Positions 58,504 through 64,000 of a stretch of 64,000 nt of DNA are shown here, in pieces. Every line of letters starts with the position of its first letter. Within the stretch, counting starts at the first letter, position 1. Position numbers and translations under genes: made by a program. This DNA is from Petropleomorpha daqingensis (GTDB lineage: Bacteria > Actinomycetota > Actinomycetes > Mycobacteriales > Geodermatophilaceae): NCBI RefSeq assembly GCF_013408985.1, contig NZ_JACBZT010000001.1:248001-312000 (forward strand). Reading direction: 5' to 3'. The notes under the pieces were generated by a model. That model had not been told where the DNA came from. It worked only from the letters and a program-made list of their open reading frames with translations, and did not search any database.

Positions 58504-59277
58504 ATGAGCACGTCGGACCTGCGCGCGAGCGACCTCGATCTCCTCATGAGCACCGTGGCGGAGGCGTACCGGGACGACCCCGGCGAGGGGATGCCCTGGG
58601 CGCTCCTGCTCGGCCTGGCCGAGCTGATCCCGTGCGACCTCGGCGTCTGCTACCAGCACCACGACCACCGCGCGTGCCGGACGCTGCTGATGCAGGGAGT
58701 GGAGCCGGGCGGCGGGCGCGAGCCGGTCTGCGGGCCCGAGGAGCCGGCCCCGGACGACCCGTTCTGGCAGCTGTGGTGGCAGGCGACGTGCTCGTGGCCG
58801 CAACGGACCGGGAACCTGCACCGCGTCGTCCACACCGGCGACTTCTTCCCGACGGAGCGCGCACGGCGCGCGGACCCGATGAGCGAGGTCCTGCCGGAGA
58901 TGCGCTACGACATGATGCTGTCGCTGCCGGCTCCACCGGGGGAAGCACGGAGGATCCTGTTCTTCCGCGCCGAGGACCCGTCGTTCACCGAACGGGAGCG
59001 GCAGCTCGCCGAGCTGATCCGTCCCCACGTGCAGGAGATCTGGCTCGACGCCGAGCGGCGGCGGGCCGGCGTGCCGACGTTGTCGCCCCGGGAGTGGGAG
59101 GTCCTGTCGCTGGCCGCGGCGGGCCGCTCGTACGGCGAGATCGCCGGGCAGCTGTACGTCTCCACGGGCACGGTCCGCAAGCACATGGAGCACGTCCGGG
59201 AACGGCTCGGCGTGCACAGCGTCGCCGCGGCCGCGGCGATCGCCATGCCGCACGCGCCCGCAGTCCGGTCCCGCTGA
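58504..59277 (+). CDS. LuxR-type regulator with GAF-like N-terminus (257 aa)
   Basis: The C-terminal LuxR helix-turn-helix has TLSPREWEVLSLAAAGRSYG and GTVRKHMEHVRERLGV. The N-terminal ~170 residues look like a GAF/PAS-type sensor with several cysteines and tryptophans (ELIPCDLGVCYQHHDHRAC, then DPFWQLWWQATCSW). No receiver domain, so it senses a ligand directly. The ATG at 58504 follows CCGGAGC; TAGCGT at 58468-58473 is a likely -10. It may control the divergent small exported-protein genes. Confidence 0.85.
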   Translation: MSTSDLRASDLDLLMSTVAEAYRDDPGEGMPWALLLGLAELIPCDLGVCYQHHDHRACRTLLMQGVEPGGGREPVCGPEEPAPDDPFWQLWWQATCSWPQRTGNLHRVVHTGDFFPTERARRADPMSEVLPEMRYDMMLSLPAPPGEARRILFFRAEDPSFTERERQLAELIRPHVQEIWLDAERRRAGVPTLSPREWEVLSLAAAGRSYGEIAGQLYVSTGTVRKHMEHVRERLGVHSVAAAAAIAMPHAPAVRSR

Positions 59278-59324
59278 GGACGTTCGGCCCGGTATCTCCC
59301 CCACCCGCGCCCGCTCTGACGGGC

Positions 59325-59669
59325 ATGGACAACGCCACACCGATCCCCGGCTACGGCGACCTGCTCCAGGCCGCCTGGTCGCTCGGCCGCGCCGACGGCC
59401 TGTTCGCCGCCGCGTTCGAGCCGGACGTCGCACCGCTGCCGGCCACCGACGTGTGCCAGGGCCGCCACCCCGACGAGTTCGCCGCCGAGCTCTGGGGCGA
59501 CCAGCCCGGGCCGCCGCCGAGCGGGCTCACGGTCAACGCTCCCCTCTGGTACGCGGCCGGCTTCACCGTCGGCCTCGCCGACGAGCGCCGCCGGATCGCC
59601 GCCCGCCGGCGCGAGGCGTTCGCCTGGATCCGGGTGCGCACCCGCCCGATCCCCCGGGCGCAGGGCTGA
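59325..59669 (+). CDS. Hypothetical protein (114 aa)
   Basis: Unrecognised soluble protein. It begins MDNATPIPGYGDLLQAAW and ends with a basic helix (ERRRIAARRREAFAWIRVRT). There is one cysteine (ATDVCQGRHPDEF). The ATG at 59325 lies 47 bases after the LuxR stop, with no clear ribosome site. It is convergent with the MFS gene 4 bases away. Confidence 0.5.
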   Translation: MDNATPIPGYGDLLQAAWSLGRADGLFAAAFEPDVAPLPATDVCQGRHPDEFAAELWGDQPGPPPSGLTVNAPLWYAAGFTVGLADERRRIAARRREAFAWIRVRTRPIPRAQG

Positions 59670-59673
59670 GCGA

Positions 59674-60984
59674 TCAGCCGTGCGCCTGCGCCGCGGCCGC
59701 CTGGAGCGGCGGCTGCGGGAAGCCGGTCGGCGTGCCCGGCCGGCGCAGCGAGATCGACAGCGCCGAGGCGAGCAGGCACAGCAGGCCCGCGCCGTACCAG
59801 GCCGGGTTGTACGAGCCGGTCAGGTCGCGGACGACGCCGCCGCCGAACGCCGCGATCGCCGAGCCCACCTGGTGCGAGGCGAACACCCAGCCGAAGACCA
59901 CCGGGGCACGCGCACCGAAGAACTCCCGGCACAGCGCCAGGGTCGGCGGCACGGTGGCCACCCAGTCCAGGCCGTAGAAGACGATGAACGCCACCATCGA
60001 CAGGTGCACGCCCGGCGCGAACAGCGACGGCAGCAGGAACAGCGACAGCCCGCGGAACAGGTAGTAGGTCAGGAGCAGCAGCCGCGGGTCGAACCGGTCG
60101 GTGAGCCAGCCGGAGAAGATCGTCCCGGCGATGTCGAAGATGCCGACGACGGCGAGCAGCCCGGCCGCGGTGGTCACCGGCATCCCGTGGTCGTGCGCCG
60201 ACGGGATGAAGTGCGGCTGCACCAGCCCGTTGGTCGAGGCGCCGCAGATCATGAAGCTCACCGCGAGCACCCAGAACACCCGCGTGCGGGCGGCGTCGGC
60301 CAGCCCGCGCAGCGCCGTCCGGGCCGCGCCGGAGCGCACCGGGTCCACGTCGTCGGCGGCCGTGCCGCCGTACGGGACGGCGCCCACGTCGCGCGGCCGG
60401 TCGCGCAGCAGCCACGCCACCAGGGGGACGACGGCGAGCGCGGCGGCGGTGGTCGCGAGCGCCGCCGTCCGCCAGCCCCAGCGACCGTCCGCCCACGCGA
60501 CCAGCGGGAGGAACACCAGCTGCCCCGTGGCGCCGCCGGCGGTGAGGATGCCCGACACCAGCCCGCGGCGGGCGACGAACCAGCGGCCGGTCACCGTGGC
60601 GACCAGCGACAGCGCCATCGAGCCGGTGCCCAGGCCGACGAGCAGACCCCAGAGCAGGATCAGCTGCCAGCTCGCCGTCATGAACACGGTCAGCCCGCTG
60701 CCGATCGCGGTGATGAGCAGCGCGACCACGACCACCCGGCGGATGCCGAAGCGCTCCATCAGCGCCGCCGCGAACGGCGCGGTCAGCCCGTAGAGGGCCA
60801 TGTTGAGCGCGACCGCGGCGGAGATGGTCGACACCGACCAGCCGAACTCGGCGTGCAGCGGGTCGATGAGCACGCCCGGCACGGCGCGGAACGCCGCCGC
60901 GCCGACCAGCGCCAGGAAGGTCACGCCGGCCACCCACCAGGCGGGGTGGATCCGGCGGGTGCGGGACGGCGCCATGCTGCTCAC
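59674..60984 (-). CDS. MFS transporter of the monocarboxylate/OFA type (436 aa)
   Basis: Twelve hydrophobic segments. FGWSVSTISAAVALNMALYG at helix 2 and a short DRFGIRR-like loop (ERFGIRRVVVV) match the oxalate-formate antiporter/monocarboxylate group. In addition GWLTDRFDPRLLLL marks the second A-type loop. The substrate is unknown. The GTG at 60984 (8 bases after CATGCT) is chosen; an ATG at 60975 is almost as good. It is divergent from a GlxA-like regulator across 73 bases, a likely regulatory pair. Confidence 0.88.
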   Translation of the reverse strand: MSSMAPSRTRRIHPAWWVAGVTFLALVGAAAFRAVPGVLIDPLHAEFGWSVSTISAAVALNMALYGLTAPFAAALMERFGIRRVVVVALLITAIGSGLTVFMTASWQLILLWGLLVGLGTGSMALSLVATVTGRWFVARRGLVSGILTAGGATGQLVFLPLVAWADGRWGWRTAALATTAAALAVVPLVAWLLRDRPRDVGAVPYGGTAADDVDPVRSGAARTALRGLADAARTRVFWVLAVSFMICGASTNGLVQPHFIPSAHDHGMPVTTAAGLLAVVGIFDIAGTIFSGWLTDRFDPRLLLLTYYLFRGLSLFLLPSLFAPGVHLSMVAFIVFYGLDWVATVPPTLALCREFFGARAPVVFGWVFASHQVGSAIAAFGGGVVRDLTGSYNPAWYGAGLLCLLASALSISLRRPGTPTGFPQPPLQAAAAQAHG

Positions 60985-61057
60985 GGCGGACCAGCATGCC
61001 GGACGGTTCTCATCGCGAACCAGTGGCCTGACGGCCAACATGTGCAAGGATCCGGCC

Positions 61058-62062
61058 ATGGCGTCGAAGATCCACGAGGTCGTCGTCCTCGCCCTGCCGA
61101 ACCCGACCGCGTTCGAGCTGGGCCTGGCCCCGAAGTTCCTGGGCGGCGCGGTCGACGCCGACGAGCACCCGCTCTACCGGGTGCGGACGGCCACCCTGGA
61201 CGGCCGCGCGGTGCGCACCTCCGGCGGCTTCTCGGTGCTGCCCGAGCACGACGCCGCGATCCTCGACGAGGCCGACACCGTCGTCGTCCCCGGCCTGCAC
61301 CTGCCGACGTCGATGCCGGGCGGCCGGCTGCCCGACGGGGCGGCCGAGGTCCTGCGGCGGGCGGCGACCCACGCACGGCTGGTCGCCATCTGCACGGGAT
61401 CGTTCGCGCTGGCCGCCGCCGGCCTGCTCGACGGCCGGCCGGCCACCACGCACTGGCTGCACGCCGGCGAGTTCGCGGCGCGGTACCCCCAGGTGCGGCT
61501 CGACCCCGACGTGCTGTTCGTCGACGACGGCGACGTGCTCACCTCCGCCGGCAACGCGGCCGGGATCGACCTGCTGCTGCACGTCGTCCGGCGGGACCAC
61601 GGCAGCGAGGTGGCCAACCGGGTCGCCCGGCGCAGCGTCGTCGCACCCTGGCGGGAGGGTGGCCAGTCGCAGTTCGTCGAGCGCCCGGTGCCGGACGACG
61701 ACGGCGCCGGGACGGCCGCGACCCGGGCCTGGGCGAGCACCCGTCTCGGTGAGCCGCTGACGCTGGCCGACCTCGCCGCGCACGCGCGGATGAGCGTGCG
61801 CACCTTCACCCGGCGCTTCCGGGAGGAGACCGGCCTCTCCCCGCAGCGCTGGCTGGCCGGGCAGCGGATCGCGCTGGCCCGCGAGCTGCTGGAGTCCACC
61901 GACGCTCCGGTCGACCGGATCGCCGCCGACGCCGGTTTCGGCACGGCGGCCTCCCTCCGCCAGCAGCTGCGCGCCGCGATCGGCGTCTCTCCCCTGGCCT
62001 ACCGCCGGACCTTCCGCGGTGCAGATGTGACGGGACACTCCCCCCTCGAACGACCCGCATGA
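61058..62062 (+). CDS. GlxA-type AraC regulator (334 aa)
   Basis: The N-terminal DJ-1/PfpI-like domain has IHEVVVLALPNPTAFELGLA and the nucleophile-elbow-like segment VAICTGSFALAAAGLLDG. The C-terminal AraC helix-turn-helix pair contains LADLAAHARMSVRTFTRRFR and GLSPQRWLAGQRIALARELL. Most such proteins bind but do not hydrolyse amino-acid or amide ligands. The ATG at 61058 is 6 bases after AAGGAT; an in-frame ATG at 61040 is an alternative. Divergent from the MFS transporter, with inverted repeats GGTTC/GAACC (61005-61021) and TGGCC/GGCCA (61024-61037) in between. Confidence 0.9.
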   Translation: MASKIHEVVVLALPNPTAFELGLAPKFLGGAVDADEHPLYRVRTATLDGRAVRTSGGFSVLPEHDAAILDEADTVVVPGLHLPTSMPGGRLPDGAAEVLRRAATHARLVAICTGSFALAAAGLLDGRPATTHWLHAGEFAARYPQVRLDPDVLFVDDGDVLTSAGNAAGIDLLLHVVRRDHGSEVANRVARRSVVAPWREGGQSQFVERPVPDDDGAGTAATRAWASTRLGEPLTLADLAAHARMSVRTFTRRFREETGLSPQRWLAGQRIALARELLESTDAPVDRIAADAGFGTAASLRQQLRAAIGVSPLAYRRTFRGADVTGHSPLERPA

Positions 62063-62249
62063 GTGCCGCATCTGGTTGAGTGGAGGTACCGGCGCCGCCC
62101 TCGCTCATCCGGAGCAGGACTCGACGTCGGGCCCAGGCTGCGCCACCGAGGCGCGCCAGGCCGTGTCGACGTCCACGAGCACGCGCGCTGCTGAGCGCCG
62201 CTGCGCCCGTGCGCGCGTCGAGGGCCACCTGAGACGTCGAGGAAGTTCG
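62063..62249 (+). other. Leader region of the DEAD-box helicase gene
   Basis: 187 bases without a convincing start codon; the in-frame open sequence from 62076 is low-quality (SGGTGAALAHPEQD and so on). GTGGAGGTACC at 62082-62092 and short GC-rich stems are present. A long 5' leader is common for cold-inducible RNA-helicase genes, so this may be a regulatory leader; that is inferred. Confidence 0.4.
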
Positions 62250-63788
62250 TTGACCCACCCTGCTCCGCAGTCCGACCGCCCGCGCCGCCGCCGGGGAGGC
62301 CGCGGCCGCGGTTCCCGCCCCACGGCAGCCGCGACCCCGCAGCCCGCCGCGCCGGAGGCGCCCGTCGCGGCCCCCGCGATCCCCGCGGGGGATGCCCCCA
62401 CGGTGCTGCCCACCGACACCACCTTCGAGGCCCTCGGCGTCCCCGCGCCGCTGGTCGAGGTGCTCGCCGCCAGCGGCATCACCGCGCCGTTCCCGATCCA
62501 GGTCGCCACGCTGCCCGACACGCTCGCCGGTCGCGACGTGCTCGGCCGCGGGCGCACCGGCTCGGGCAAGACGCTGGCCTTCAGCCTCCCGCTGGTCGCC
62601 CGCCTGGCCGCCTCCGACAGCCGCCGCAGCCCGAAGCGGCCGCGCGCGCTCGTCCTCGTGCCGACCCGCGAGCTGGCCAACCAGGTGCTCGCCGTCGTCG
62701 ACCCGCTGGCCCGCGCGCTGGGCATGCGCGCGACCACGATCTTCGGCGGCGTCGGCCAGAACCCGCAGGTGCAGGCGCTGGCCGCCGGCGTCGACGTGGT
62801 CATCGCCTGCCCCGGCCGGCTGGAGGACCTGATCAACCAGGGCCACGCCGACCTCTCCGCCGTCGAGATCACCGTGCTCGACGAGGCCGACCACATGGCC
62901 GACCTCGGCTTCCTGCCCGGCGTGAAGCGGCTGCTGGACAAGACGCCGAAGATCGGCCAGCGGCTGCTGTTCTCCGCGACGCTGGACAACGGCGTCGACG
63001 TCCTGGTCAAGCGCTACCTGAGCACCCCGACCACCCACTCGGTCGACCCGGCCGTCGCGCCGGTGGCGACGATGACCCACCACGTGTTCCAGGTGCAGAG
63101 CGCCGACAAGGCCGAGGTGGTCCGCCAGCTCGCCTCGGGCCTGGGACGCAGCGTGCTGTTCACCCGCACCAAGCACCAGGCCAAGAAGCTGGCCAAGCAG
63201 CTGACCGCGGCCGGGATCCCCGCCGTCGACCTGCACGGCAACCTCAGCCAGAACGCCCGCGAGCGCAACCTCGCCGCGTTCAGCGACGGCAGCACCCGGG
63301 TGCTGTGCGCGACCGACATCGCCGCCCGCGGCATCCACGTCGACGACGTGGCACTGGTCGTGCACGTCGACCCGCCGGCCGAGCACAAGGCGTACCTGCA
63401 CCGGTCCGGCCGCACCGCGCGGGCCGGCGCCGGCGGCACGGTGGTCACCGTCAGCACGCCGGACCAGGCCGGCGAGGTGCGGACCCTGGCCCGACAGGCC
63501 GGGATCAGCCCGACCGTGACGGCGGTGCGCCCCGGCGCGGCCGAGATCGCCGCGCTCACCGGGCCGGCCGCCCCCTTCGTCGAGCCGGCGCCCGAGCCGG
63601 CCCCGCAGCCGCAGGGCCAGGGCGGCGGCCGTCGCCGCCGCGGCGGCTCCGGCTCGTCGACGACCACCAAGGCCGCCACGCCCAAGGCCCGCCCCACCGG
63701 ACCGGCCCGCACCCGCGCCGAGCTCGCCGCCCGCGCCGGGACGACGTCCGCCGCGTCCTTCAGCGCCCGCTCCCGCCGCGGCCGCTGA
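62250..63788 (+). CDS. DEAD-box ATP-dependent RNA helicase (512 aa)
   Basis: Q motif FEALGVPAPLVEVL with PFPIQ, Walker A GRTGSGKT, PTRELANQ, DEAD box VLDEADHM, SAT (LLFSATLDN), and the second-domain motifs LFTRTKHQAKKLAKQL and HRSGRTARAGAGGT. The N-terminal ~50 and C-terminal ~75 residues are low-complexity and basic (RRRRGGRGRG, then GGGRRRRGGSG), suited to RNA binding. The TTG at 62250 follows AGGAAG at 4 bases; the longer frame starting at 62076 seems non-coding. It probably unwinds structured mRNA or ribosomal RNA, often in the cold. Confidence 0.92.
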   Translation: MTHPAPQSDRPRRRRGGRGRGSRPTAAATPQPAAPEAPVAAPAIPAGDAPTVLPTDTTFEALGVPAPLVEVLAASGITAPFPIQVATLPDTLAGRDVLGRGRTGSGKTLAFSLPLVARLAASDSRRSPKRPRALVLVPTRELANQVLAVVDPLARALGMRATTIFGGVGQNPQVQALAAGVDVVIACPGRLEDLINQGHADLSAVEITVLDEADHMADLGFLPGVKRLLDKTPKIGQRLLFSATLDNGVDVLVKRYLSTPTTHSVDPAVAPVATMTHHVFQVQSADKAEVVRQLASGLGRSVLFTRTKHQAKKLAKQLTAAGIPAVDLHGNLSQNARERNLAAFSDGSTRVLCATDIAARGIHVDDVALVVHVDPPAEHKAYLHRSGRTARAGAGGTVVTVSTPDQAGEVRTLARQAGISPTVTAVRPGAAEIAALTGPAAPFVEPAPEPAPQPQGQGGGRRRRGGSGSSTTTKAATPKARPTGPARTRAELAARAGTTSAASFSARSRRGR

Positions 63789-63796
63789 TCTCCCCC

Positions 63797-63832
63797 GCCC
63801 GCCGCGACGGTTGATGGACCGTCGCGGCGGGC
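63797..63832. terminator. Perfect 15-bp stem-loop after the helicase gene
   Basis: Arms 63797-63811 (GCCCGCCGCGACGGT) and 63818-63832 pair exactly around the 6-base loop TGATGG. It begins 8 bases after the helicase stop. Confidence 0.9.
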
Positions 63833-63843
63833 ACTGGGCGCTC

Positions 63844-64000
63844 ATGGCACTGCCCATCACCCTGTCGGAGATCCCCGCCCGCGTCTCGGCCGGCGCGTTC
63901 ATCCTCAACAGCGGCCTCGGCAAGCGCGGGGCCGACGAGGCGACCGCCACCGGGATGCACGGTTTCGCGTCGGGGACCTACCCGTTCCTCAAGTCGGTGC
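63844..64000 (+). CDS. N-terminal part of a conserved hypothetical protein (partial)
   Basis: The reading frame from ATG 63844 is open to the window's right edge, giving 52 residues starting MALPITLSEIPARVSAGAFI and continuing with LNSGLGKRGADEATATG. The segment resembles the start of small DoxX-like or other actinobacterial conserved hypothetical membrane proteins. That is a weak impression, since the hydrophobic core is not in the window. No clear ribosome site; it follows a strong terminator. Confidence 0.55.
   Translation, partial: MALPITLSEIPARVSAGAFILNSGLGKRGADEATATGMHGFASGTYPFLKSV

Noticed and set aside
1-64000. CRISPR arrays, tRNA or rRNA genes, transposases, integrases
   Set aside because: No evenly spaced direct repeats, no clover-leaf candidate or TTCGA loop outside coding sequence, and no recombinase motif was seen on either strand.

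Overview
The window is very GC-rich throughout, almost every gene has a G or C in third codon positions, and GTG/TTG starts are common. Together with actinobacterial families (DUF222/HNH endonuclease of the 13E12 type, DUF1206, DUF6191, DUF6394, an ECF sigma factor with a YciI partner, HelD-type helicase, leaderless TANNNT-N6-8-RTG starts) this points to an Actinomycetota chromosome. A Geodermatophilaceae-like member (Blastococcus, Geodermatophilus, Modestobacter) is my best guess, but that is an inference. I see no transposase, integrase, phage gene, CRISPR array, rRNA or tRNA, so this reads as ordinary chromosome.

Layout. 0-7.7 kb: end of an amino-acid/polyamine permease with a copper amine oxidase, small membrane proteins, a SnoaL-like gene broken by one extra G, an acetate transporter, and a divergent AraC regulator/hydrolase pair. 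7.7-15.8 kb: a secreted trypsin-like protease; a three-gene SDR - saccharopine-dehydrogenase-like - acyl-CoA ligase operon facing its likely TetR regulator across two tandem palindromes; an ECF sigma factor with YciI partner; DUF1810; a prepilin peptidase. 15.8-26 kb: a TetR-ABC exporter operon with an operator over its start codon, a glutathionyl-hydroquinone-reductase-like protein, an MFS/TetR divergent pair, an AlaX editing protein and a two-component system. 26-31 kb: two tandem duplicated double-domain ABM-like proteins, an overlapping pair of acyl-CoA dehydrogenases and a hemerythrin-like protein. 31-43 kb: tiny zinc ribbon, HelD-like helicase, esterase/PucR pair, CYP152-type P450, two DUF1206 paralogues, cupin, VOC protein, MBL-fold hydrolase and DUF222/HNH protein. 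43-50 kb: a potassium-channel/TrkA protein with its DUF6394 partner, thiolase plus SDR, acyl-CoA synthetase and a STAS protein. 50-64 kb: a 964-residue sacsin/Hsp90-like ATPase divergent from an aldehyde dehydrogenase/GMC oxidoreductase operon, three small exported or membrane proteins, LuxR, MFS/GlxA pair and a DEAD-box helicase.

A theme is lipid or isoprenoid-type acyl-CoA metabolism spread over several operons (8.7-12.2, 27.4-29.6, 36.3-37.6, 45.4-49.0 kb). A second theme is regulatory DNA: five divergent or autoregulated promoters carry paired or tandem palindromes, and at least ten genes start 6-8 bases after a -10 hexamer, so they are probably leaderless. One 22-bp perfect palindrome occurs twice, once as a terminator between convergent genes and once at a start codon inside an operon.
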